Below the pieces are notes generated by a model that saw only the letters and a list, made by a program, of their open reading frames with translations, was not told the DNA's origin and did not search any database. Of a DNA stretch of 47,236 nucleotides, positions 33,738 through 42,685 are shown piece by piece; position 1 is the stretch's first letter, and every line of letters starts with the position of its first letter. The position numbers and the translations under genes were made by a program. Source of the DNA: Bifidobacterium aesculapii (GTDB taxonomy: Bacteria > Actinomycetota > Actinomycetes > Actinomycetales > Bifidobacteriaceae); assembly GCF_001417815.1 (NCBI RefSeq), contig NZ_BCFK01000034.1, positions 1 to 47,236 on the forward strand. The letters are read 5' to 3'.

Positions 33738-36032
33738 TCACCAGATGCGCACGCGCTCCTCCGGGGCGAGCCACATGGCGTCGCCGGGCCGCACGTCGAA
33801 CGCCTTGTAGAACAGGTCCACGTTGCGCACGATGCCGTTGGTGCGGCATTCGGCGGGGGAATGCGGGTCGATCTGCAGGTACTGTTCGGCCAGCTCGTCG
33901 CGGTTCTTCGTGCGCCAGATCGAGGCGTAGCTCAGGAAGAAGCGCTGCAGGCCGGTGAACCCGTCGAGTTCGGGCGCGCCCGCGAGCGACGCCTCGATCG
34001 CGGCGGGCGAACCGTCCTCCGCGCGGCCGGCGGCCTTGTCGAGCGCGAACGCGTACGCCTTCAACGCGATGTTCACGCCGCCCAGATCGCCGATGTTCTC
34101 GCCGATCGTCAGCGCGCCGTTCACATGCGGCATCTTGTCGGGCTCGTCCGCGTACTTCTCGGCCAGCTGGCGGGGCGTGAACGCGTCGTACTGCGCGATC
34201 AGCGCCTTCGTGCGCGTCTCGAAGTTCGCCTTGTCCTCGGCGGTCCACCAGTCGTTGAGTTTGCCGTCGCCGTCGTACTGCGCGCCCTGATCGTCGAACC
34301 CGTGCCCGATCTCATGCCCGATCACCGCGCCGATGCCGCCGTAGTTGGCCGCATCCTCCGCATCCGGGTCGAAGAACGGCGGCTGCAGGATCGCCGCGGG
34401 GAACACGATCACGTTCATCGTCGGCTCGTAGTAGGCGTTCACCGTCTGCGGGTTCATCAGCCACTCGTCCTTGTCGACCGGCTTGCCGACCTTCGCCAGC
34501 TGGTAGCCGGTCTCGTACAGGGTCACGGCCTTCGCGTTCTCGGCGAGCACCGCGTCCTCGTGCACGTCCAACGCGGAATAGTCGCGCCAATGGTTCGTGT
34601 AGCCGATCTTCGGCGTGAACTTGGTGAGCTTCTCCAACGCCTTCGCGCGCGTCTCCTCGCCCAGCCAGTCCGAATTCGTGATGGACACGCGGTAGGCGTC
34701 GATGAGGTTCGCGACCAGCTGCTCCATGCGCCGCTTGGAGCTTTCCGGGAAGTGGCGGCGCACATACTCGCGGCCCACGTCCTCACCGCACGCGCCGTTG
34801 ACGAGGCTCACGCCGCGCTTCCAACGGTCGCGCTGCTTCCTCTGCCCGGACAGCACCTTGCCGTAGAACGAGAAGTTCGTCGCGTCGAACACGTGCGAGA
34901 GCATGCTCGCCGAACCCACGATGACGTGCACGCGCGCCCACAGCTTCAGATCGTCCAGATCGGCCGCATCCCAGAACGCGTCCAGTCCGGTCAGGAAGCT
35001 CGGCTCGTGCACGATCACCCGGGCGAACACGGTGCGGAAGTCGAGCGGCTGCACGGTCGCGGCCGGCGTCGCGTCGTAGGCGCGCTGCCATGCGTCGATC
35101 CACGCGTCGAGCCCGAAATGCGCGAGCGACGCGGCCAGATCGGCGAAATCGGTGGGATTGTACGTCTTCACCGAATCGCGCGTGGCCACGTTGTCCCAAT
35201 GGTTCGCGGCGATGCGCGTCTCCACGTCGAGGAAACGGTGGGCCAGGGCGAGCGCCTCCTCGCCCGGCGTGGGGAGCGCGGCCTCGCCGGCGGCGCCCTG
35301 CGCCTCGTCGGCGTCGTCCGCGTCATCGCCGGCACGACGCGGCAGTTCGTCGTCGACGTTCGGATTGTCTTCGGCGGCGGGCGCGTACCCCGCGTTCACC
35401 AGTTGCGTGGCGACCATCGTCACGAACGATTCGCGCACGGGCGCGTAATGCTCCTCGCGATAGTAGGCTTCGTCCGGCAGCAGGATGCCGCCCTGTTCGA
35501 TGTGCGCGATGTTGAAGTCGGGGTCGCCCGGGTCGCCGTAGATGGCGACGCCGAACAGGTCGGGGCCGCCCGCGGGGTTGAGATGGCCGAGCACGCGCGT
35601 AAGCGCCGCCTTGTCTTCGGCGGCGTCGATCGCGTCGAGTTCCGGACGGATCGGGCTGATGCCCGCCTCTTCGATCGCATCCGTGTTCAGGAACGAACGG
35701 TACAGGGCGCGCGACTTCGCCGCCGGAGCGGCGATGGCGTTCACGTCGGCCGCGGCGGCGTTCGCGTCGGGCGCATCGGCGGTGCCGACGCCTTGCGCGT
35801 CATCGTCTTCGAGGATGTCGCGGATCTGGTTTTCCGCGTCCTCGGCGAGCTTGTCGAACGAACCGTAGCGGGAACGGTCGTCGGGCAGACGGTACGTGTC
35901 GATCCACGGGCCGTTCACGTAGCGGAACAGGTCGTCGGCGGGCTTGACGACGCCGGAGAACGATGCCGGGTCGATGCCCGACTTCAGCGCCGGCGCGGAG
36001 CCGGCCGCAATGGTTGCAGATGTTTCACTCAT
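33738..36032 (-). CDS. pepO: M13-family zinc metallopeptidase PepO
   Basis: A 764-residue neprilysin-like endopeptidase without signal peptide, so cytoplasmic. The zinc motif HEIGH is at residues 573-577 (His573, Glu574, His577), followed by the ENIGDLGGVNIALKAY motif that supplies the third zinc ligand, and preceded by NAYYEPTMNVIVFPA, the substrate-binding strand. The C-terminus ends in W, typical of the family. Ala/Asp-rich insertions (near residues 80-105 and 240-275) make it longer than the usual 630-700 residues. ATG 36032 was chosen because the family N-terminus (KSGIDPASFSGVVKPADDLFRYVNGPWI) follows shortly after; no strong ribosome site is seen. It cleaves oligopeptides. Confidence 0.93.
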   Translation of the reverse strand: MSETSATIAAGSAPALKSGIDPASFSGVVKPADDLFRYVNGPWIDTYRLPDDRSRYGSFDKLAEDAENQIRDILEDDDAQGVGTADAPDANAAAADVNAIAAPAAKSRALYRSFLNTDAIEEAGISPIRPELDAIDAAEDKAALTRVLGHLNPAGGPDLFGVAIYGDPGDPDFNIAHIEQGGILLPDEAYYREEHYAPVRESFVTMVATQLVNAGYAPAAEDNPNVDDELPRRAGDDADDADEAQGAAGEAALPTPGEEALALAHRFLDVETRIAANHWDNVATRDSVKTYNPTDFADLAASLAHFGLDAWIDAWQRAYDATPAATVQPLDFRTVFARVIVHEPSFLTGLDAFWDAADLDDLKLWARVHVIVGSASMLSHVFDATNFSFYGKVLSGQRKQRDRWKRGVSLVNGACGEDVGREYVRRHFPESSKRRMEQLVANLIDAYRVSITNSDWLGEETRAKALEKLTKFTPKIGYTNHWRDYSALDVHEDAVLAENAKAVTLYETGYQLAKVGKPVDKDEWLMNPQTVNAYYEPTMNVIVFPAAILQPPFFDPDAEDAANYGGIGAVIGHEIGHGFDDQGAQYDGDGKLNDWWTAEDKANFETRTKALIAQYDAFTPRQLAEKYADEPDKMPHVNGALTIGENIGDLGGVNIALKAYAFALDKAAGRAEDGSPAAIEASLAGAPELDGFTGLQRFFLSYASIWRTKNRDELAEQYLQIDPHSPAECRTNGIVRNVDLFYKAFDVRPGDAMWLAPEERVRIW

Positions 36033-36213
36033 GCACACCACAGTAGTCGGCCGTGCGGGTTCCGCGCACGTTCCGCCCGCCCGCCACGCGCATAGTTCAC
36101 CGGCGGTTCCGATGCGGTTCGGCTGTGATCGGCCGCATCCGCGACCGCGAAGACCACGGGTACGGCCGACCGCAGCCGGTGCGGGCCAAGGCCGGCCGAG
36201 CGGCGAAAGCTGC

Positions 36214-36954
36214 CTACAGCAGCACGATCTGGCGGTTGAGAATCGCGTCGTTGCCCTTCGTGGGCACCGTCTTCCACGTGACGGACTCGAACCCGTTGGC
36301 GCGGCCGGCATGACGGTCCACGAACTTGCGCATCCATTCGAAGCACTGCTGCGTCTGGATGGCGTCGCTCAACGCGCGGTGCTCCTCATTGTCCGCGATA
36401 TCGAACCGGCGGATCAGGTCGAGCAGACGATGATGGCGCTCATACGAGAACAGCGCGCGGCTGATCTGCATCGTGTCGAAATCCACGCACGAGAACGGCG
36501 TGTCCAGAACCTTGCGCGCATTCCAATCCAGGAAGCTCAGGTCGAAGCGGATGTTGTGCCCGATCAGCGGCTCCACCGCGATCTGCGCGCCCGCCGCTGC
36601 ATCGGTCGTCTCGCCGCCTTCCGCGCCCTCGCCGAGCCACGCCACGAACTCGGGCAGCACCGTGTCGATCGGATCCGCGCCCGCGACCATATCATCCGTG
36701 ATGCCAGTGAGCCGCACCACCGCGGGAGGAATCGGCCGCAGCGGGTTCACCAGGCGCTGGAACCGGTCCACGATGCGCCGCTCGCGCACGCGCACCGCGC
36801 CGATCTCCGTGATCGAGCAACTGTTCGGGTAGAACCCCGTGGTCTCCAAATCGAGCGCCACATAATCCGCCGGGAACCCCTGCGGGAGGAAGGCCGCCGC
36901 GGCGGTCTCGAGATCGGACTGCTGCCCGGAAACGGTGATGCCGGAAACGGTCAC
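36214..36954 (-). CDS. DEDDh exonuclease (DnaQ/RNase T-like)
   Basis: A 246-residue 3'-5' exonuclease. The exonuclease motifs are clear: DLETTG (Asp35, Glu37), GHNIRFDLSFL and HRALSDA with the catalytic His. The start is a GTG at 36954 preceded by AAGGAG. It is a stand-alone protein and could be a proofreading-like epsilon subunit or a general RNA/DNA trimming nuclease. A 181-bp gap separates it from pepO. Exact substrate unknown. Confidence 0.88.
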   Translation of the reverse strand: MTVSGITVSGQQSDLETAAAAFLPQGFPADYVALDLETTGFYPNSCSITEIGAVRVRERRIVDRFQRLVNPLRPIPPAVVRLTGITDDMVAGADPIDTVLPEFVAWLGEGAEGGETTDAAAGAQIAVEPLIGHNIRFDLSFLDWNARKVLDTPFSCVDFDTMQISRALFSYERHHRLLDLIRRFDIADNEEHRALSDAIQTQQCFEWMRKFVDRHAGRANGFESVTWKTVPTKGNDAILNRQIVLL

Positions 36955-37397
36955 GGCTGCTCCTTACCTAAAAATCCAAACGTCGCATGGATGCGCCACG
37001 CACGCCGCATACGCGGGAGCCGCATGCCGCAAAACATGTGCCATGCATGCGTGACGCACGTGGCCACGCAGATGCTGCACATCGCCCCGCAGCCCGGCGA
37101 AGCCGCACGTGCCATCCTTGCGCAGACCATCGTAGCCGAGCCGCCGGGACACGGAACAAGTAGACCGGTTTATAGTGGGGTAGCGTGTCGCGCGCCCCTC
37201 GGCGGCGGATACCGCGGTCCGGGCCGGCGGCGATTGCGCAGACCGCGACCGGGCGAATATCGCGACCCGGTGGTCGGTGACCGGGCGCCGTGCGTCAGAC
37301 ATCGCGACCCGGCTGCCGTGCGCCGGACACCGCGACCTGAAAGACCGGCGCAACGCGCACGCGCCCCGCGCGGCGCACACGGAACGAAAGGCGGAAC
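36955..37397. promoter_or_regulatory. Divergent region before the TetM-like gene
   Basis: A 443-bp gene-free stretch. A TATAGT -10 candidate (37171-37176) would give the TetM-like gene a leader of about 215 nt, rich in repeated CGCGACC motifs (37235-37345). Shorter GCATGC-rich sequence lies near the exonuclease. No attenuator structure could be proven. Confidence 0.35.
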
Positions 37398-39812
37398 ATG
37401 AAACGGATCGTGGCGGGAATCGTCGCACACGTGGACGCGGGCAAGACCACCCTCTCCGAAGCGCTGCTCTACCGCACCGGCGAAATCCGCAAACTCGGCC
37501 GCGTCGACCACGGCGACGCCTTCCTCGACACCGACACCCTCGAAAAAGCGCGCGGCATCACCATCTCCGCGCACCAGGCGCTCGTCGAACACGGCGACCT
37601 CCAGCTCACCCTGCTCGACACCCCCGGCCACGTCGACTTCGCCGCCGAAACCGAACGCGTACTGCGCGCGCTCGACTACGCGATCCTCGTCGTCTCTGGC
37701 ATCGACGGCGTGCAAGGCCACACCGAAACCCTATGGCGATTGCTGAAACACTACCGCGTACCCACATTCGTCTTCGTCAACAAAAGCGACGCCGCAGGCT
37801 TCGACCGTGCCACCGCGCTCGCCGACCTGCGCCGCCGCCTGTCCGACGCCGTCTACCCGCTGCCGCTGCCGTCGCGCGACGCGGCAGGCGACGCCGCGCG
37901 CGACGGTGACGCCGCCGCGCACGATACCGCCGGCGCCGCCACGGTCGATCTCGGCGACGCCGCCGAAGACATCGCCACACTCGACGAATCCGCGATGGAC
38001 GAATACCTTGAAACCGGTGCGCTCACCGTAGACACAGTGCGTTCGATGATCGCGAAACGCGCGCTGTTCCCCGTCTGCTTCGGCTCCGCGCTGAAACTTG
38101 ACGGCGTCGCGGAATTCCTCGACACGCTCGACGCGTACACGCGCGAAACCGTCTGGCCGGAACCGTTCCGCGCCCGCGTGTTCAAAATCTCCCACGACGA
38201 CAAACACAATCGCCTCACCTGGCTGCGCGTGACCGGCGGCACGTTGAAAGCCAAATCGATGGTCGCACTCGGCGGCGGGGTGGACGCGCGGAACACTGAG
38301 CATGCCGACGTCGCCGCCGGTGCCGCAGGCGGCGACGAAGGTGTCGCAGGCGCGTCGACACCCGTCATGTCCGGCGATGCCGTCGCGGAACGCGAGAAAA
38401 TCGACCAGGTGCGCGTCTACAACGGCTCCCGCTTCGACATCGCCACCGAACTGCCCGCAGGCGCGGTGTGCGCGGTCACCGGCTTGACGCATACGTTTCC
38501 CGGTGCCGGCCTCGGCGACGAACCGGACGCCGGCACGACGACGATGCAGCCGGTGCTCACCTACACCGTGCTGCCCGCCGGAGCGGACGCCGGAACGCCC
38601 GGCGGCGACACGGCCCCGGCGGCCCCACGGTTCGACGACCTCACCCTCCACAAGGTGATCGCCGCACTTCGCGAACTCGAAGACGAGGAGCCGCTGCTCC
38701 ACGTCGTATGGGTGGAACGCGTGCAGGAACTCCACGTGCAGCTCATGGGCGCGGTCCAGCTCGAAATCATCCAGCAGACCCTGCATGACCGGTTCGGACT
38801 CGACGTCTCGTTCGGCGCCGGATCGATCCTCTACCGCGAAACCATCACCGCGCCCATCGAGGGCGTCGGGCATTTCGAGCCGCTGCGCCACTACGCGGAA
38901 GCGCACATCCTGCTCGAACCGGGCGAGCCGGGCAGCGGCGTGAGCGTCGCCACGAACGTGAGCGAAAACGAACTCGACCGCAACTGGCAGCGGCTCATCC
39001 TCACGCACCTGACCGAACGCGACCATCTCGGCGTGCTCACCGGCTCGCCGCTCACCGACATCCGCATGACGCTCGTGGCCGGGCGCGCGCACCTGAAACA
39101 CACGGAAGGCGGCGACTTCCGGCAGGCCACCTACCGTGCGATACGGCAGGGGCTCATGGAGGCGCGCGGCGGCATCACGGGGCGTCCGGTCGTCGGGCGC
39201 GACACGCAACGCCCCGCATACGAGCCGCCCGAAGACGAGGACGACGTGCGCGACAGCGCGCGCGACGGGGCGCGCGGCAGTGCGGAAGGAGTCGGGCGCG
39301 ACGGCGCCGGGCACAGCGGTGCCGGGAACGGTGGTGCCGGACACGGTGGTGCCGATGCGGACACGCGCGACGTGGACGCGATGGTGAAGGCCGTGGCCGC
39401 CGACCCAGGCAACTGCCGGCTGCTCGAACCGTGGTACCGGTTCCGGCTGGAAGTGCCGAACAGCATGGTCGGGCGCGCCATGAGCGACGTGCAGCGCATG
39501 TCAGGCACGTTCGACGCGCCGACCGACGACGGCGACTACGCGGTCGTCGAAGGGTACGCGCCCGTCTCCGAAATGCGCGACTACGCGATGGATGTGAACG
39601 CATACACGCACGGGCGCGGCCGGTTCTCCGCCACATTCGGCGGATACCGGCTCTGCCATGACGCCGCGCGCGTGATCGAAGCCGCCGCCTACGATCCCGA
39701 ATCCGACCTGGAGAACACGCCCGACTCCGTGTTCTGCGCGCACGGCGCCGGCTACCCGGTCAAATGGTACAAAGTGCCGGAATTCGCACACGTCGACTAT
39801 GCGACCGCGTGA
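37398..39812 (+). CDS. TetM/EF-G-like ribosomal GTPase
   Basis: An 804-residue translational GTPase. G1 AHVDAGKT (residues 10-17), G2 RGITI (52-56), G3 DTPGH (74-78) and G4 NKSD (128-131) are intact. The following domains match the TetM/TetO ribosomal-protection class rather than EF-G in length and order. It is about 165 residues longer than TetM (about 640) because of low-complexity Ala/Asp/Gly/His-rich insertions near residues 155-190, 295-335 and 610-660. It has no mobile-element neighbours and shares the local base composition, so it looks like a resident chromosomal factor. Whether it confers tetracycline protection cannot be told. Confidence 0.88.
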   Translation: MKRIVAGIVAHVDAGKTTLSEALLYRTGEIRKLGRVDHGDAFLDTDTLEKARGITISAHQALVEHGDLQLTLLDTPGHVDFAAETERVLRALDYAILVVSGIDGVQGHTETLWRLLKHYRVPTFVFVNKSDAAGFDRATALADLRRRLSDAVYPLPLPSRDAAGDAARDGDAAAHDTAGAATVDLGDAAEDIATLDESAMDEYLETGALTVDTVRSMIAKRALFPVCFGSALKLDGVAEFLDTLDAYTRETVWPEPFRARVFKISHDDKHNRLTWLRVTGGTLKAKSMVALGGGVDARNTEHADVAAGAAGGDEGVAGASTPVMSGDAVAEREKIDQVRVYNGSRFDIATELPAGAVCAVTGLTHTFPGAGLGDEPDAGTTTMQPVLTYTVLPAGADAGTPGGDTAPAAPRFDDLTLHKVIAALRELEDEEPLLHVVWVERVQELHVQLMGAVQLEIIQQTLHDRFGLDVSFGAGSILYRETITAPIEGVGHFEPLRHYAEAHILLEPGEPGSGVSVATNVSENELDRNWQRLILTHLTERDHLGVLTGSPLTDIRMTLVAGRAHLKHTEGGDFRQATYRAIRQGLMEARGGITGRPVVGRDTQRPAYEPPEDEDDVRDSARDGARGSAEGVGRDGAGHSGAGNGGAGHGGADADTRDVDAMVKAVAADPGNCRLLEPWYRFRLEVPNSMVGRAMSDVQRMSGTFDAPTDDGDYAVVEGYAPVSEMRDYAMDVNAYTHGRGRFSATFGGYRLCHDAARVIEAAAYDPESDLENTPDSVFCAHGAGYPVKWYKVPEFAHVDYATA

Positions 39813-39980
39813 CGTGTGTGGGTGTGTATGGTGTGGTGTGCGGGCGTGTGGCGTGCGCGGTTGTGTGACGTGCGTGGTCGTCGTGCGTGACCGCGTGTGA
39901 CGGTGCGCGGGCGTGCACGATCGTGCGGCGTGCGCGGAGCGCGAGTGCCGAGCGCGCGTCCAGGCGGGACGGAACGACGC
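39813..39980. other. TG-rich low-complexity spacer between convergent genes
   Basis: The stretch to about 39945 is dominated by GTG, CGTG and TGTG on the plus strand. It has no clean terminator stem although two genes converge on it. Confidence 0.6.
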
Positions 39981-40685
39981 CTACCAGATCCGCGGGCGGA
40001 CGAAACCGTTCGATTCGAGGAACGACCGCACGTCGCGCAGCTCATCCATATTGATGGAATGGGTCATGCCGGGGTAGACGTGCTCGTCGAGCGTGGCATG
40101 CGCATCCCAGAACGCGCTCATCGCCGCCACATCGGACTTGGGGAAGATGTCGTCCGCCGAACCATGACCGTAGAAGACCGGCGGGCGGGAGGCCATCAGC
40201 GCGTCGTCGCCGGGCATCGCGCCGGGGGCGAGCCAACCCGAGAAACTCACGGCAGCGGCATAGCGTTCCGGATCGAACCGCAGCATGTGCGCGGCGAGCA
40301 GACCGCCCTGCGAGAAGCCCATCGTGACCACCCGACGCTCGTCGGGGATGTTCGCATGGACCCATTCGTCGATCGCGGCGGCAGCCTCGCCGGCCTGTCG
40401 GGTGAGCGACTCGCCTTCCGGCACGCCCTCATGCGCCCAATCGCCGAACCACGTGCCGCCCATGCCGTAGGGGATCGGGGCGCGCAGGCTCGCATAATCG
40501 GCGGAACCCGCGCCGCAGTAGTCGAGCAGATCGGGCAGATCGTACTCGTTGGAACCCCAGCCGTGCAGCAGCACGAACACGGGGGCATCGGAAGCGGCAC
40601 CGGAACCGGCGGTGGCGGTGACACTGGCGGTGGCATCGGAGGCAGTGGGAGCGCTCAGACGCGTCAAAGCCTTGGTGATCTTCAT
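39981..40685 (-). CDS. Alpha/beta-hydrolase (phospholipase/carboxylesterase type)
   Basis: A 234-residue cytoplasmic serine hydrolase. The nucleophile elbow is GFSQG with Ser125. The Asp is in GHGSADDIFP and the His in MTHSIN, giving the catalytic triad in the usual order. LLHGWGSNEYDLPDLLDY near the N-terminus supplies the oxyanion region. It resembles YpfH/carboxylesterase-2 proteins acting on short acyl esters. The ribosome site is weak. It is divergent from metB and convergent with the TetM-like gene. Confidence 0.87.
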   Translation of the reverse strand: MKITKALTRLSAPTASDATASVTATAGSGAASDAPVFVLLHGWGSNEYDLPDLLDYCGAGSADYASLRAPIPYGMGGTWFGDWAHEGVPEGESLTRQAGEAAAAIDEWVHANIPDERRVVTMGFSQGGLLAAHMLRFDPERYAAAVSFSGWLAPGAMPGDDALMASRPPVFYGHGSADDIFPKSDVAAMSAFWDAHATLDEHVYPGMTHSINMDELRDVRSFLESNGFVRPRIW

Positions 40686-40795
40686 ACCAATCAGTGTAGG
40701 CCGCGTCGATTACGGCAGGGGCATGCGGACCGGGGTGAGTATGGGGCGAGGCGAGCGAGGGGCGGCAATGCGGACTAGAGCGAGTGAGGGGCAAG

Positions 40796-40851
40796 GCGAG
40801 TGTCGGGAGGAGCGAGTGTCGGGAGGAGCGAGTGTCGGGAGGAGCGAGTGA
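40796..40851. repeat. 16-bp tandem repeat (GCGAGTGTCGGGAGGA)n
   Basis: Three exact consecutive units (40796-40811, 40812-40827, 40828-40843) plus a partial fourth, inside a broader purine-rich degenerate stretch. Confidence 0.9.
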
Positions 40852-40988
40852 AGGGCAAGGCGAGTGAGTCGGAGTGAGACGAGCGCGGGACGGGCGAGCG
40901 CGGGACGGCGCAGAGCCGGCAATGTGGACCTTAGCCTGGTATAGCGCTGGACCGTATATAGCGTCCCATAACCAACCCATATAGCAAC

Positions 40989-41046
40989 GCCGTTCCCTTC
41001 GCGGGCATCATCCGTTATCTTCGATAACAGCCGCACGGGGAACGGC
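40989..41046 (+). promoter_or_regulatory. metB leader stem-loop containing a LysR-type box
   Basis: GCCGTTCCC (40989-40997) pairs with GGGAACGGC (41038-41046). Inside lies TTATCTTCGATAA (41015-41027), a T-N11-A palindrome of the LysR type (arms GTTATC/GATAAC). A LysR regulator is encoded just beyond metB. Confidence 0.5.
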
Positions 41047-41141
41047 CTCGTGGGGTGGGGAAAACAACAAGTGCCATGCGACAGCGCCAAGCAGTACGGG
41101 ACGCACGCGCAGCGCAAACGCAACACGATAGGGGGTGCGCA

Positions 41142-42371
41142 ATGACCAGGTTCAACACTCAGCTCGTCCACGGCCTGCCGGTCGGCGACAATGCCACCGG
41201 AGCCGTGAACCCGCCGATCTACAACTCCACGACATATGCTTTCGAGAAGGTCGATTCCATGCCCCGCTACGATTACGCGCGCAGCGGCAACCCGACCCGC
41301 GACTTCCTCGAACGCCAGATCGCCCAGCTCGAACACGGCAAGCGAGGATTCGCATTCGCCTCCGGCCTCGCCGCCATCCACGCGGTGCTCAGCATCTTCA
41401 AGCCGGGCGACCGCATCGTCGTCGGCAAGAACGTGTACGGCGGCACCTACTCGATGTTCCACGAGTACTTCGCCGACCGCGGGCTGAGCATCGCCTCGGT
41501 CGACACGCAGGACTTCGACGCGCTCGAGCGGGCTGTCGCCGGCGACCGCGAGCACGGCGTCGCCCCCGCCCAGGCCGTCTACTTCGAAGGCATCACCAAC
41601 CCGCTGCTCGACGTGAACGACGTGCGCGGCATCGCCAACATCGCACACCGCCACGGCGCCATCGCCATCGTCGACAACACGTTCGTCACCCCGTACCTGC
41701 AGCGTCCACTCGATCTGGGCGCCGACATCGTCATCCACTCCGCGACGAAATACCTCGCCGGCCACTCCGACGTGAACGCGGGACTCGTCGTCACCCTGAG
41801 CGACAGCCTCGGCGAGAAGATCTACTTCGCGCAGAACCGTTTCGGCGGCGTCCTCGCGCCGCTCGAATGCGACGCCGTGCGCCGCGGCATCCAGACGCTC
41901 GCGTTGCGCATGGACCGCCAGCAGGCCAACGCGAAAGCCGTCGCGCAATACCTGCTCGCCCACCCGCTCGTGAAGACCGTGTACTACCCGGGCCTGCCCG
42001 CCCAGGAAGACGAACTGCGCGCCAAAGGTTTCAAGGGCGCCGGCGGCGTGCTCGCCTTCGAAGTCGTGCCCGGCGTCGACCCGGCCGACGTGCTCGACAA
42101 CCTGCACGTGTTCCGGCTGGCCGTTTCGCTCGGCGCCGTCGAATCGCTCGCCGAGCTGCCGTGTCGCATGACGCACTTCGAACTGCCGCGTGAGGAACGC
42201 CTCAAAGTCGGCATCACCGACGAACTCGTGCGCCTGTCCGTCGGCATCGAAGACGCCGCGGACCTCATCGAAGACCTTGGCCAGGCGTTCGACATCGCCT
42301 ACGAGCAGTACATCAAACGTCACGCCGACACCGACGTGTTCAGCGCGCTCACCGCGGGCGTGCTCGCGTAA
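41142..42371 (+). CDS. metB: Cystathionine gamma-synthase / gamma-lyase family PLP enzyme
   Basis: A 409-residue Cys/Met-metabolism PLP enzyme, starting at ATG 41142 after AGGGGGTGC. PLP-binding Lys203 lies in HSATKYLAGHSD; FASGLAAIHAVLSIF and DYARSGNPTRDFLE are the usual cofactor- and substrate-binding segments. It is full length for the family (about 380-410). The family interconverts cysteine, homocysteine and cystathionine, and synthase versus lyase cannot be settled from sequence alone. The leader carries a LysR-type box and a LysR gene lies convergently downstream, pointing to sulfur-amino-acid control. Confidence 0.9.
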   Translation: MTRFNTQLVHGLPVGDNATGAVNPPIYNSTTYAFEKVDSMPRYDYARSGNPTRDFLERQIAQLEHGKRGFAFASGLAAIHAVLSIFKPGDRIVVGKNVYGGTYSMFHEYFADRGLSIASVDTQDFDALERAVAGDREHGVAPAQAVYFEGITNPLLDVNDVRGIANIAHRHGAIAIVDNTFVTPYLQRPLDLGADIVIHSATKYLAGHSDVNAGLVVTLSDSLGEKIYFAQNRFGGVLAPLECDAVRRGIQTLALRMDRQQANAKAVAQYLLAHPLVKTVYYPGLPAQEDELRAKGFKGAGGVLAFEVVPGVDPADVLDNLHVFRLAVSLGAVESLAELPCRMTHFELPREERLKVGITDELVRLSVGIEDAADLIEDLGQAFDIAYEQYIKRHADTDVFSALTAGVLA

Positions 42372-42495
42372 GCAACTAGACAGTAGGAGGAACGTCGGCT
42401 GGTTCCGGTGCGTTGGTTGGTTCTGGATGCCGGAACCGGCTGTTTACTCCGGTGCGTCAGGCCAGTTGCCTATTCCGGCTCTTGCCGCTTGATTC

Positions 42496-42547
42496 GGTGC
42501 CGCGGATGCCCTGTAGGGGGTGTCCGCGGCACCTTTTGGTATATACA
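42496..42547 (+). terminator. metB terminator
   Basis: GGTGCCGCGGA (42496-42506) pairs perfectly with TCCGCGGCACC (42533-42543), followed by TTTT. The 314-bp spacer between metB and the LysR gene also holds a GGTTCCGG/CCGGAACC hairpin (42401-42437) and otherwise nothing I recognise. Confidence 0.85.
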
Positions 42548-42685
42548 TTTGGCTCTTCGGGCGTGTGTGGTCTGGGTGTATCCGATCTGTCGAGTGTGGA
42601 CCTTGGATGCTCATGGTCTGTCGTGGATTCCGGCATGGGCGCCGGCGTGACTTGTCGGAGCCCATGCCGCAAACCCGTGGCGGCG

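Larger units (their letters stand above)
40686..41141. promoter_or_regulatory. Region between the hydrolase and metB
   Basis: A 456-bp gene-free stretch. The left part (about 40720-40920) is GAGCGAGT-rich and includes a 16-bp tandem repeat. The right part has three TATAGC/TATATA -10-like hexamers (40940-40985), then the hairpin with the LysR-type box, then an AGGGGGTGC ribosome site before metB. Confidence 0.45.

Noticed and set aside
40920..41141. SAM or other known riboswitch before metB
   Set aside because: The conserved cores and helix order of SAM riboswitches are not visible; only a hairpin with a LysR-type palindrome is.
42409..42650. Small gene after metB (GTG start behind a GGAGG-like site)
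   Set aside because: The frame runs straight through the metB terminator and its translation is Cys/Arg-rich with no recognisable feature.
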